64,000 nucleotides of DNA, from contig NZ_CAKLPZ010000001.1 of assembly GCF_923081025.1 (NCBI RefSeq), positions 868,001 through 932,000 of the forward strand, written 5' to 3'. How positions within the stretch are numbered: the first letter of the stretch is position 1; each line of letters opens with the position of its first letter. The notes beneath the pieces are model-generated. The model was not told the DNA's origin, searched no databases, and worked only from the letters and a program-made list of their open reading frames with translations. Positions 45,696 to 54,009 of the stretch are shown here, in pieces. The position numbers and the translations under genes were made by a program. Source of the DNA: Neolewinella maritima (GTDB taxonomy: Bacteria; Bacteroidota; Bacteroidia; Chitinophagales; Saprospiraceae).

Positions 45696-46976
45696 ATGCC
45701 TCCTGATCCTTACCCGACTGTTGCGGTCCACACTTTACTCCAAACGGTCGGTTCAGTGGCTCGGCAGAGTGAGGAGATCACCAGACTGAAGCGGGAGAAC
45801 TACAACATCTTCTCCTTACTGCGCAAGGAGCACGATGAGGCGTACCTGCACTCTGCATTTATCGCGGATTTGCTGAATCCTAAGGGCACGCACGAGATGG
45901 GGGCGGTGTTTGGGCAATTGTTCTTCGCCAAATTTGACGATTACAATTTCACAGTAACCGAAGAAACCTATGTAGAAGCAGAAAAATGGTTGCCGGACGG
46001 AAACGGCCGGGCAGATATTTATCTGCAAACGGGTGATCAAAAAGTGATCATAGAGAATAAGATATGGGCAGATGATCAACCATTGCAGCTCCTACGGTAC
46101 CACAATCATCTCAGTAGCGATACCCCAGAGAGACCGCTCTTAATTTACCTGACGATAGAGGGAGACATAGCTTCTGAAAAAAGCACCTTCTCGAATAGCC
46201 TCAAACTTACTGCCGGAGTGGATTATGAATTGCTATCGTACAGGAAGGATATTGTAATCTGGCTTCAGGAATGCAAACGCGAAGCGGTTGATCACGCACC
46301 CTTACGGGAGACGATCAAGCAGTATAGCAACTTAATCAAGAAACTCACCGGTCAATTAACGAATGATATGATGAACGAGGAAGTAAGTAAAGCAATCGGT
46401 AAGCAATATGTAGCGGCCCACCTGGTACACGCTGCGTTTGAAGGGACACGAACGGATGCGGTAGTAAGCTTCCTAAAGGACGTAAGCAAGCGGGTAGGAG
46501 AAAATCTAGATGCAGGTGACTGGGTGATCGGGCCGGCCAAGGAAATGAAATATGAGGACGTCGCTTCTAAATCACATACGTCACTTGTAATTCGTCATAA
46601 TGACTGGATTGAAGCCACAAGAATTGAGGTGCAAGGAGTGCCGACCATTGCGACGAGTATCGTCAAATATGGGGTAGTGGCTAATAGTTCGTGGGTTGAG
46701 CGAGAACACGTAAAGGATGTATTAGCGGATGTGGACTTCTACAATGAAAACCGAACCACTATCCTTTGGTGGGCCTGCCAGGCCACCCTGCTCGACTTCA
46801 GTACCCCGCAACTGCTCGCAAGGCTATTCGAGCCGCAAGAGCGCAAGGACTTAGTCGATGAGGTGACTAAAGCGCTAACTAAGCTGTGCAAGGAGTGTAA
46901 GGGTCCACTAGGTAGGCTTGATGTGTCTAGTTTACTACCCGTAGCTTCTTCACAATCTACAGATCAGCCGGTATAA
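45696..46976 (+). CDS. PD-(D/E)XK nuclease-superfamily protein
   Basis: A 426-residue protein with the PDDEXK_4-type layout: helix ENYNIFSLLRKEHDEAYLHS, HSAFIADLLNPKGTHEMG, then the catalytic core Asp107 in GRADIYL, Glu120 and Lys122 in VIIENKIWADDQ, with Gln128 after. It should be a DNA endonuclease, although relatives are uncharacterised. It begins the defence island, 82 bases before hsdM, and is AT-richer than hsdM. It could be an accessory nuclease of the restriction locus or a separate defence gene. Confidence 0.8.
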   Translation: MPPDPYPTVAVHTLLQTVGSVARQSEEITRLKRENYNIFSLLRKEHDEAYLHSAFIADLLNPKGTHEMGAVFGQLFFAKFDDYNFTVTEETYVEAEKWLPDGNGRADIYLQTGDQKVIIENKIWADDQPLQLLRYHNHLSSDTPERPLLIYLTIEGDIASEKSTFSNSLKLTAGVDYELLSYRKDIVIWLQECKREAVDHAPLRETIKQYSNLIKKLTGQLTNDMMNEEVSKAIGKQYVAAHLVHAAFEGTRTDAVVSFLKDVSKRVGENLDAGDWVIGPAKEMKYEDVASKSHTSLVIRHNDWIEATRIEVQGVPTIATSIVKYGVVANSSWVEREHVKDVLADVDFYNENRTTILWWACQATLLDFSTPQLLARLFEPQERKDLVDEVTKALTKLCKECKGPLGRLDVSSLLPVASSQSTDQPV

Positions 46977-47058
46977 ACTCAATCCACCCCGCCCCCGCCC
47001 CCTTTCCCACAAACTGTTTTACCTTACCCCTTCACACCTCACACCCCTCCCACCCCCA

Positions 47059-48612
47059 GTGTCTACCAACCACAAAGCCCAGCTAGAGACCCAGCTCTGG
47101 AACATCGCCAATACCCTGCGCGGGAAGATGAACGCCGACGATTTTCGCGACTACATCCTGGGCTTCATCTTCTATAAATTCCTGAGCGAGCAGCTGGAGA
47201 ACTACGTGAACGATAAGCTGCTGCAGGAGAGTGACGGCTTCTTGTACGACGGACTGAAGGAAACCAACCCCCAGTACGACGTATACCTACGCGAGATCCG
47301 CACCGCCTGCCTCGACGAGTTGGGCTACTTCCTGCGGCCCGACGAGCTGTTCTACCACATCGCCCGGCGTACCGACTTTATCCTCGAAGACCTCACCACC
47401 ATCCTGCGCAACATCGAGGCCTCGACGATGGGTACAGCCAGTGAGGACGACTTCGATAAGCTCTTCGAAGACCTCGACCTGACCAGCTCCAAACTGGGCC
47501 GCTCGGAGAAGGACAAGAACGCTCTAGTCAGCAAGGTGCTCGGTCACCTGGATAAGATCGACTTTGCCCTGGAGGACACCGAGACCGACGTGCTCGGCGA
47601 CGCCTACGAATACCTGATCGGACAGTTCGCCAGCAACGCCGGCAAGAAGGCCGGGGAGTTCTACACCCCCCAGGAGGTGAGTACCGTGCTGGCCCGGCTG
47701 GTCACTAAGGGCAAGCACCGGCTCAAGACCGTCTACGACCCCACCTGCGGCTCCGGCCCCCTGCTGCTGCGGGTGCGCAAGGAGGTCGAGGAGGTGGCCT
47801 ACTTTTACGGACAGGAGCTCAACCGCACCACCTACAACCTGGCGCGCATGAACATGATCATGCACGGGGTGAAATACGACGCCTTCGACATCCGGCAGGA
47901 GGATACGCTGGAGCGGCCGCAGCACGTCGACGAGCGCTTCGAGGCCATCGTAGCCAATCCGCCCTTCTCGGCCAAGTGGAGTGCCAACGACCTGTTCAAC
48001 GGCGACGACCGCTTCAGTCCGTACGGCCGGCTAGCCCCCAAGAGCAAGGCCGACTTCGCCTTCGTACAGCATATGGTGCACCAGCTGGCGGACAACGGGC
48101 AAATGGCCATCGTACTCCCCCACGGGGCGCTGTTTCGTGGCGGCGCCGAGGCCCATATCCGCCGCTTCCTGATCGAGGAGCGCAACTACCTGGACGCCGT
48201 GATCGGTCTACCCGCCAACATCTTCTACGGCACCAGCATCCCCACCTGCATCATGGTCTTCAAAAAGTGCCGCGAGCAGCCCGACGACCTGCTGTTCATC
48301 GACGCCAGCGCCCACTTCGAAAAGGCCAAGAACCAGAACGTGCTGCTGCCCGAGCACATCGACAAGATCGTCAGCACCTACCGCGACCGCGTCACCCAGG
48401 ACAAGTACAGTTACGTTGCCCCCCTGTCCGAGGTCGCCGAAAACGACTACAACCTCAACATCCCCCGCTACGTCGACACCTTCGAGGAGGAGGAGCCGGT
48501 AGACCTGGCCGCCGTCAGCGCCGAGCTCCAATCGCTCGACAAGGAACTGGAGGCCAATGCGGAGGTAATCGCGGGCTTCTGTGCGGAACTAGGCATCGAT
48601 ACACCATTCTAG
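47059..48612 (+). CDS. hsdM: Type I restriction system, modification subunit HsdM
   Basis: A 517-residue N6-adenine methyltransferase starting at GTG (STNHKAQLETQLWNIANTL). The N-terminal HsdM_N domain includes DFRDYILGFIFYKFLSEQLE; the SAM-binding motif is YDPTCGSGPLLL (Asp227) and the catalytic motif NPPF lies at 300-303. It acts as HsdM2S to methylate the target, and with HsdR in the full restriction complex. A pyrimidine-rich, C-rich leader precedes it (46980-47058). hsdS follows after 147 bases. Confidence 0.95.
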   Translation: MSTNHKAQLETQLWNIANTLRGKMNADDFRDYILGFIFYKFLSEQLENYVNDKLLQESDGFLYDGLKETNPQYDVYLREIRTACLDELGYFLRPDELFYHIARRTDFILEDLTTILRNIEASTMGTASEDDFDKLFEDLDLTSSKLGRSEKDKNALVSKVLGHLDKIDFALEDTETDVLGDAYEYLIGQFASNAGKKAGEFYTPQEVSTVLARLVTKGKHRLKTVYDPTCGSGPLLLRVRKEVEEVAYFYGQELNRTTYNLARMNMIMHGVKYDAFDIRQEDTLERPQHVDERFEAIVANPPFSAKWSANDLFNGDDRFSPYGRLAPKSKADFAFVQHMVHQLADNGQMAIVLPHGALFRGGAEAHIRRFLIEERNYLDAVIGLPANIFYGTSIPTCIMVFKKCREQPDDLLFIDASAHFEKAKNQNVLLPEHIDKIVSTYRDRVTQDKYSYVAPLSEVAENDYNLNIPRYVDTFEEEEPVDLAAVSAELQSLDKELEANAEVIAGFCAELGIDTPF

Positions 48613-48679
48613 CCGGTCGTCGGCCGAGCCATGGAAGCGTAGCGCCCGTTGCTCGTCCGCCGACTGGCCTATTCATTTA

Positions 48680-48697
48680 GGCGGGGCCGCAGGTGCA
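48680..48697 (+). repeat. Dispersed 18-base repeat, copy 2
   Basis: GGCGGGGCCGCAGGTGCA lies in the hsdM-hsdS gap and is identical to the copy at 19930. The inverted near-copy at 53986 lies before hsdR, so the two bracket hsdS and the inserted genes. Confidence 0.55.
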
Positions 48698-48759
48698 AGC
48701 GGTCTTACGCGGTAGGCCCCCCGAAAGGCTCAGCGCTTAATCTTTAAGAAAATTTAGTT

Positions 48760-50010
48760 ATGGAAATGCGATTGGTACCGGCGATGCGGTTTGGGGAGTT
48801 TGAGGGGGATTGGCGTGAGTTTCGTTTTGGAAAAGGCGTTATAGAGAGTGCTTTTGGCCCACGATTTTCCTCAGATCAATATGTGGACAATGGGGCGGTC
48901 GTATGCCTTAGGACGACTGATATGGAAGACGATGGAACAATATCTTATGACAACGTTCCTGAAGCAAACTTATCTGTGGAATTTGAAAGTCACTTTCTTA
49001 AATTAGGAGACTTAGTTATAGCACGTAGTGGTACAATCGGTATAACAGGATTATTTGAAGGCTATGAGAAACCTGTTGTTCCCGGTGCCTTCCTTATTCG
49101 ATTTCGTTTAAATAGAAATATGATTAGTGGGCACTTTACTAAAGCATATTTTAACAGCACGTCTGGCAGGAATGAGCTACTAAGGCTATCAGCAGGTGGA
49201 GTTCAGAAAAACTTGAAGGGCAGCTCAGTCAAGTCTTTAAAATTTCCCCTTCCCACCCTCCCCGAGCAACAAAAGATCGCCACCTTCCTCACCGCGGTGG
49301 ACGGCCGGCTGGCGGGGCTGCGGCGGCAGCTGGAGCTGCTGGGGGCGTATAAGCGGGGGGTGATGCAGCGGGTGTTTTCGGGGGAGTCAGTTGGTGAATG
49401 GGAGAGAGTTACTATCGATGAAGTGTATGGCTTCTTCTCTACTAATTCTTTATCAAGAGCCCAACTGAACTACGAAGCAGGCGACAGGAAAAATATACAC
49501 TACGGAGATATTCATACCAAGTTTTCACATCACCTGAACGCTAGCCGAACTGAAATACCATTTATCAATAATGAAGTAATAGCAAAGGGAGCGGCTTATA
49601 AACAGACTGTTCGGGTAGGGGATGTGCTCTTAGCAGACGCCTCGGAGGATGTAAGTGACATTGGGAAGGCAACCGAAGTGGTTGACGCCGGCACTGTGCC
49701 GCTATATGCAGGCCTGCACACTATACATGGCAGACCTAAGCCCAATAAGATTGCACTGGGGTACAGCAGTTTACTTCTACAGTCCCCACAGTTTAGAAAG
49801 CAGGTTAGTAAGATTGCGCAGGGGGCTAAAGTATTAGGTATATCACCTACCTCCATCAAGCGCATCAAATTACCCCTCCCCTCCCTCCCCGAGCAACGCC
49901 GCATCGCCACCTTCCTGCGCGCCCTGGACGACCGCATCGCGCTGGTGGAGCGGCAGCTGGCGGGCGTGGAGGCGTTTAAGCGGGGGCTGTTGCAGGGGAT
50001 GTTTGTGTGA
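48760..50010 (+). CDS. hsdS: Type I restriction system, specificity subunit HsdS
   Basis: A 416-residue DNA-recognition subunit with two target recognition domains. TRD1 covers about 12-160 and TRD2 about 215-370; each is followed by a conserved coiled-coil segment (LPTLPEQQKIATFLTAVDGR near 165 and LPSLPEQRRIATFLRALDDR near 374). The TRDs are clearly AT-richer than the conserved parts, the usual sign of TRD exchange by recombination. The target sequence cannot be read from this. A CTTAA-TCT-TTAAG palindrome lies 11 bases before the start. Confidence 0.93.
   Translation: MEMRLVPAMRFGEFEGDWREFRFGKGVIESAFGPRFSSDQYVDNGAVVCLRTTDMEDDGTISYDNVPEANLSVEFESHFLKLGDLVIARSGTIGITGLFEGYEKPVVPGAFLIRFRLNRNMISGHFTKAYFNSTSGRNELLRLSAGGVQKNLKGSSVKSLKFPLPTLPEQQKIATFLTAVDGRLAGLRRQLELLGAYKRGVMQRVFSGESVGEWERVTIDEVYGFFSTNSLSRAQLNYEAGDRKNIHYGDIHTKFSHHLNASRTEIPFINNEVIAKGAAYKQTVRVGDVLLADASEDVSDIGKATEVVDAGTVPLYAGLHTIHGRPKPNKIALGYSSLLLQSPQFRKQVSKIAQGAKVLGISPTSIKRIKLPLPSLPEQRRIATFLRALDDRIALVERQLAGVEAFKRGLLQGMFV
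49249..49379 (+). repeat. hsdS internal repeat, conserved region 1
   Basis: A GC-rich segment beginning CTTCCCACCCTCCCCGAGCA, which encodes the first coiled coil. It is similar in DNA to the segment at 49876-50009. Such repeats allow TRD swapping or half-subunit duplication. Confidence 0.7.
49876..50009 (+). repeat. hsdS internal repeat, conserved region 2
   Basis: The second copy, beginning CTCCCCTCCCTCCCCGAGCA, encodes the C-terminal coiled coil and matches 49249-49379 closely along its length. Confidence 0.7.
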
Positions 50011-50047
50011 TGGCTAGGCTGTATCTTGTGGCAGTAATACGGATAAA

Positions 50048-51415
50048 ATGATCACGCGTATCGAGGTTACGGGTTTTAAAACTTTCACTGATTTTGCAGT
50101 GGACTTGGCTCCACTGACCGTGATTGCTGGAGCTAACGCTTCAGGAAAGAGTAACCTATTTGATGTGTTGCGATTGCTTCGAGATATGGCAACGAATGGG
50201 CATACACCGTCTATCCAAACGCGAGGTGGACTCACTCAAGTATTTACGAAGTACAACAAGGAAGAGACCAGCAGCTACATCGTGATTGCTGTGGAACTAT
50301 TGCTACCCCTACAGACCCGGGGCTACAGCACAGAATTTATGGAGCGATTAGAACATAATCGCTGGCGTTATGAATTGAAGTTGCGGTTAGATATTGGGTA
50401 TGAAGATATTGATGCAGTAGAAATTGTTGGTGAAAAGCTTACAACAATTTCCGAAAAGAAGGATTCCTGGCCTCAGCGTTATCTTTCGAAAGATCAGCGT
50501 GATAAATATGTGATGGTCAGTTACGGTGGTCCAAATGTATTAATAGATAGCTTCTCTACAAACGATGAGAACGAAAAGGGGAGGTACCAGTTCGGAAATT
50601 ATTCTAACACTTTACATAAGACAGCACTTAGCGAAACGACCATCAGAGATGATAAACATCTGAGAGCAGTATTTAATGCGATATCGTCAATAGAGTTAGT
50701 GGACTTAGCGAAGCCATATCACTTTTCGAATTTTGCAAGAGCATCAGGCAATGATGATAAACAAAGTAATATTCTGCGGCATCTTCAATTGATCAAGCAG
50801 TATCCTGTTGATTTACAGTATTTGTCACGACGAGTTAATAAGATAATTAAAGATATCGTTGATGTTGACGTGTACATAGACGATTTCAAACGAGCCACAG
50901 TGACCGCCACGGACACGCTAGGAGGAACTTATGTAGCTGATCTGCTTTCAGAGGGAACGTTACGTGTAATTGCATTATCTACCTACCTGTTGGGAAGGGA
51001 AAGTAATAGATGCCTTCTAATCGAGGAGCCGGAAAACGGTGTTGACCCACGTGTATTAAATGAAATGTTGAATCTGCTGATAGATATTGTCTTTTCACCA
51101 TTTGAGGAAGAGAATGCAGGTCTTGGTCAGGTTCTCTGTACGACACATTCTCCAACATTTCTACAGGCTGCATTAAGAGCTCACGGTAATAAGCCAGGAG
51201 TTCACGCACTCTTAACCACTAAAGTAGTCTCATTCGTGAATACCGAAGGCAGGCGTCGTAAACTTCCTGCAACCCGTATGAATGAGATAGTCTTAGACGC
51301 CGATGGTACTTCCCCTAAAGGTCGGATTGAACGTTATACCCTTAGTCAGGCATTGGATTATCTAAACCAGCTTCGGCTTCCGCAGCAGAACAAGGAAAGC
51401 CTACCGGATGCCTAA
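50048..51415 (+). CDS. AAA/ABC-type ATPase, RloA/AriA-like
   Basis: A 455-residue SMC/OLD-like ATPase of the AAA_21/AAA_15 type. Walker A GANASGKSN lies at 28-36 after ITRIEVTGFKTF; signature-like LLSEGTLRVIALSTYLLG comes near 300; Walker B is CLLIEEPENGVDP (Glu326, Glu327) and the H-switch His367 in CTTHSPTFL. It overlaps the DUF4276 gene by eight bases, so the two work together. ATPase plus TOPRIM-like partner is the layout of RloA/RloB, AbiL and PARIS. In PARIS the ATPase senses phage anti-restriction proteins; that role here is inference. It is AT-rich. Confidence 0.82.
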   Translation: MITRIEVTGFKTFTDFAVDLAPLTVIAGANASGKSNLFDVLRLLRDMATNGHTPSIQTRGGLTQVFTKYNKEETSSYIVIAVELLLPLQTRGYSTEFMERLEHNRWRYELKLRLDIGYEDIDAVEIVGEKLTTISEKKDSWPQRYLSKDQRDKYVMVSYGGPNVLIDSFSTNDENEKGRYQFGNYSNTLHKTALSETTIRDDKHLRAVFNAISSIELVDLAKPYHFSNFARASGNDDKQSNILRHLQLIKQYPVDLQYLSRRVNKIIKDIVDVDVYIDDFKRATVTATDTLGGTYVADLLSEGTLRVIALSTYLLGRESNRCLLIEEPENGVDPRVLNEMLNLLIDIVFSPFEEENAGLGQVLCTTHSPTFLQAALRAHGNKPGVHALLTTKVVSFVNTEGRRRKLPATRMNEIVLDADGTSPKGRIERYTLSQALDYLNQLRLPQQNKESLPDA

Positions 51416-52061
51416 CATTCTATTAGTTGAGTATGCGGGGGAAGGTGAATCCGATGGACGATTCTTGGGTCCAATTATCGAACGCACACTTGAAAGTATA
51501 CTGCTGACTAGTAATCAGCAGATCGACGTGTACCCACCGGAATGGTGTGGTAGCGCGAAGGGTGTAGACCAGATAGTAGCGACTTACCGAGACGCACAGC
51601 GTCGTGGAGCCTATCTGCTGATCTTGCATGCCGATGCCGATAGTAGTAACTACAAGAAAGCGCTGAACGAACGACTACGACCCGCCCTAGAAACGATCGA
51701 CACGCTCGACTTGGAGGATGCGCCCATAGTAGTACCGGTCATACCAGTACAGGAAACGGAAGCATGGATGTTAGTGGATCGGGAAGTACTCAAGCAGGTT
51801 TTGAATACAACTATCGATACGCAAGACCTCGATTTGCACGGTGACCCGGAACGCTACGCTGACCCTAAAAGCAAGCTGAATGAGGTGCTGCGTGTAGTCA
51901 ATAATGATAGAAGTGATAACCTAAAAATGCACATCAGTTCGCTATACGAGCAACTTGGGCGGGCAGTACCACTAGAGAGTCTGAACAGGCTACCCTCCTA
52001 CCAGCGGTTTTGTCGAGCTCTTACTCAGGCCTTACGGGAAGTAGGTTATCTATCGACATAA
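51408..52061 (+). CDS. DUF4276 TOPRIM-like partner protein
   Basis: A 217-residue protein with the TOPRIM-like acidic motifs: Glu12 and Glu14 in EYAGEGESDGRF, and the DxD of ILHADADSS (Asp76, Asp78). VIPVQETEAWMLVDREVL is the DUF4276 hallmark. TOPRIM nucleases need these acids for metal-dependent nucleic acid cleavage; in PARIS and OLD systems the partner is the effector. The substrate is unknown. It is coupled to the ATPase and shares its AT-rich composition. Confidence 0.78.
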   Translation: MPNILLVEYAGEGESDGRFLGPIIERTLESILLTSNQQIDVYPPEWCGSAKGVDQIVATYRDAQRRGAYLLILHADADSSNYKKALNERLRPALETIDTLDLEDAPIVVPVIPVQETEAWMLVDREVLKQVLNTTIDTQDLDLHGDPERYADPKSKLNEVLRVVNNDRSDNLKMHISSLYEQLGRAVPLESLNRLPSYQRFCRALTQALREVGYLST

Positions 52062-52156
52062 GCATTCCTTGGGGAGGACAATGTACAGGAGATGGCCCAG
52101 TTGGTCCTGCTGTCTGGTTTGATAGCTAGTCTCAGATCGACTTTCTGGGTGGAAGA

Positions 52157-52201
52157 CCGGGTTGGAACCGGAGACCTGTGGAAACACAGCCTAACCACCG
52201 G
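52157..52201 (+). other. Structured intergenic element before the toxin-like gene
   Basis: Nested pairing: CCGG-GTTGG (52157-52165) with CTAAC and CCGG (52191-52201), and an inner stem CTGTG-GAAA-CACAG (52176-52189) capped by a GNRA tetraloop. No T-run follows. It lies in the 245-base gap between the DUF4276 and toxin-like genes. It may be a leader RNA or a small RNA, or chance. Confidence 0.3.
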
Positions 52202-52306
52202 CGGTCACATAGACCATAATCAGCGTGCACTCACTGCAAAATACCCCCGCGATCTCAGGTAGTTAACACAGTGAGTTAGTAGATTGCATGCGATACAACT
52301 GTTTGT

Positions 52307-52906
52307 TTGCCTGCTAAGACGGTGAACGAGGACATATTTTGCAGGAAAAATTTGGAACTTAACTTTAAAGTGAAGAACTTCGTAAGACTGGAGGCGTTTC
52401 GTGAACGTGAGGAAGATGGGGAGACCTACTTCTACACCATGCGTATGAGTGCTGACGGCGAAACCTGGAACGATGAGAGTGAGACGGACGAATTCATCCG
52501 CTTCTTTACCGAAGAAGAGGATTATCGAGAGCAATTCAACGAACTGCTGGCCTTACTGGAGGTGATCGCTCAGTACGGAGCCGAAGATCGCTACTTCAGA
52601 CCCGAAAAGGGTGCCCACGCCCTCCCACGAGCGGCTCGCTTCGAAGGACAAATTGTCGTCGGTAGTGGCAATCCAATCCGGCTATACTGTATTAGGTGGA
52701 GCGAACGCATTGTCATCTTACTGAACGGTGGTGTCAAGAGTGAACAAGCGAGGACCGCTCAGGAGTGTGATAACGTGCGACCCTACTTCGAGGATGCAGT
52801 CCGTATCAACCGACGTTTCGAGCAGTTATTTCGCGTCGGCGATGTTAGAGTTGTTGATGGTGAGCTGCGATCTACAACCGGTCATGAGATTGAATTTAAA
52901 TTATAG
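52307..52906 (+). CDS. Putative toxin of a toxin-antitoxin-chaperone set
   Basis: A 199-residue protein with no firm family match. It begins at TTG (GTG at 52322 is an alternative). The N-terminal half is acidic (FIRFFTEEEDYREQFNELLA); the C-terminal half has a basic beta-rich patch (RLYCIRWSERIVILLNGGVK) followed by a helix with Arg and Glu, as seen in RelE/HigB-like toxins, but no family is proven. Order toxin, antitoxin, SecB-like chaperone, with a four-base gap to the next gene, is the main argument for a toxin role. Confidence 0.5.
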   Translation: MPAKTVNEDIFCRKNLELNFKVKNFVRLEAFREREEDGETYFYTMRMSADGETWNDESETDEFIRFFTEEEDYREQFNELLALLEVIAQYGAEDRYFRPEKGAHALPRAARFEGQIVVGSGNPIRLYCIRWSERIVILLNGGVKSEQARTAQECDNVRPYFEDAVRINRRFEQLFRVGDVRVVDGELRSTTGHEIEFKL

Positions 52907-52910
52907 AATC

Positions 52911-53441
52911 ATGGGCAGTAAACGATACCAAGAAGCATTGGAACGGATTCCGCAGGATACGCGGCGGTTCGCAAAAACCTCCGTAGAGGTGATCGATCAA
53001 ATTCATAGCGAACTGAAGCGTAAGGGGTGGAAGCAAAACGACCTGGCTAAGGCCCTGGGAAAGCAAGAATCTGAAGTTAGCAAGTGGCTGACCCCCGGAC
53101 ACAACTTCACCCTTAAATCGCTTGCAAAGATTGAAGCTGCACTTGAGGTGTCCATTCTAAAGACGTCTACCGCCTGGAAAGCTGCTAACTACGCGGCTAC
53201 CCACCCCCGTATGAGTGCAAACGAAGCCTACCGTCGTGTACGAGCCTCGGCGGACACCCCTTCACCCGGTGAAGGTGCAATCATCACCTTTACCATACCG
53301 TTAGTTCATAAAGCATACCTCAAGCCTGTTTTTGATGTATCACTTCTAGACAAAAATAGAAGCCGCAAACCCGGAACTTCTCATAAAACAGGTAATTATA
53401 TTACATTCGAACAGAATAAAATGCAACATAGTGGTGGATAG
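52911..53441 (+). CDS. XRE-family antitoxin-like protein with long C-terminal tail
   Basis: A 176-residue protein; ATG at 52911 is chosen because it follows the toxin-like stop by four bases and starts the conserved part (MGSKRYQEALERIPQ). The helix-turn-helix lies at about 36-85 (WKQNDLAKALGKQESEVSKW). The remaining 80 or so residues are a tail with hydrophobic patches (AIITFTIPLVHKAYLKPVFD). In TAC systems such a tail, the chaperone-addiction region, is bound by the SecB-like chaperone. It would repress its own operon. Confidence 0.75.
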   Translation: MGSKRYQEALERIPQDTRRFAKTSVEVIDQIHSELKRKGWKQNDLAKALGKQESEVSKWLTPGHNFTLKSLAKIEAALEVSILKTSTAWKAANYAATHPRMSANEAYRRVRASADTPSPGEGAIITFTIPLVHKAYLKPVFDVSLLDKNRSRKPGTSHKTGNYITFEQNKMQHSGG

Positions 53442-53880
53442 TATAGAGTCATCATCAACCTATCAATTCACCTATCTAGGCATAGTCGATGAAGAGTTTG
53501 CATTTATGCAACAGCATTTCGAACTGGACACAGAACCGTCCGGTCAACTTGGCGCAGCGTTCACCGTGCAGGCCGAGGACCGAGTTATATTTTGCCGCGC
53601 GATCACTGAACTGTCTATATCAGATCGACCCTCTTTTGTAGCCTGCGCTGTCACCTGTAGTTTCAGGCTCACAGAAGATTCATGGCTTGAGCGCCTTATA
53701 CAAGACCAGGACGTAATCAGTCTGGAGAAACAGCTATTGGATCATCTTGGGTCTTTTACCGTTGGAGCCTTGCGAGGCTATTTCCACGCACGGCTATCCC
53801 GCACACCTGCACGAGCCATTCTACCAGCGGTTGATGTCGCTAGGTTGTTAGAAGGGGTGCCGACGGAGTATCCTATCTGA
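53431..53880 (+). CDS. SecB-like chaperone
   Basis: A 149-residue protein starting at GTG, overlapping the antitoxin gene by 11 bases. The beta-strand-rich first half (YQFTYLGIVDEEFAFMQQHF; SFVACAVTCSFRL) and the C-terminal helix and loop (DHLGSFTVGALRGYFHARLS, ending LPAVDVARLLE) match the SecB fold pattern of LG..T..ALRG....K/R and LP..D...L. SecB-like proteins in TAC systems protect the antitoxin from degradation. Assignment rests on pattern and context, so it is probable, not certain. Confidence 0.68.
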   Translation: MVDSIESSSTYQFTYLGIVDEEFAFMQQHFELDTEPSGQLGAAFTVQAEDRVIFCRAITELSISDRPSFVACAVTCSFRLTEDSWLERLIQDQDVISLEKQLLDHLGSFTVGALRGYFHARLSRTPARAILPAVDVARLLEGVPTEYPI

Positions 53881-53921
53881 TTCTCTCTCGCGCACACTTA
53901 TCTTACCTGCTAAACCCCACC

Positions 53922-53973
53922 GCTGCCGGAGGCAGCTGCGTACCGTCGCTGCTGGAAGCAGCGTCGTACCGTA
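53922..53973 (+). repeat. Two tandem hairpins before hsdR
   Basis: Units of 26 bases at 53922-53947 and 53948-53973 each begin with a five-pair hairpin (GCTGC-CGGAG-GCAGC and GCTGC-TGGAA-GCAGC) and end GTACCGT. The second keeps the stem while changing the loop. They lie in the 129-base gap between the SecB-like gene and hsdR. Confidence 0.6.
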
Positions 53974-53985
53974 CCGTATTCACCT

Positions 53986-54003
53986 TGCACCTGCGACCCC
54001 GCC
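53986..54003 (-). repeat. Dispersed 18-base repeat, copy 3 (inverted)
   Basis: TGCACCTGCGACCCCGCC is the reverse complement of GGCGGGGTCGCAGGTGCA, one base from the copies at 19930 and 48680. It ends six bases before the hsdR ATG. Confidence 0.5.
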
Positions 54004-54009
54004 CCAGAT

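Noticed and set aside
52140-52205. tRNA-like text (GGTTGGAACC) before the toxin-like gene
   Set aside because: No acceptor stem, anticodon arm or proper T-loop can be built, so it is kept only as a structured element.
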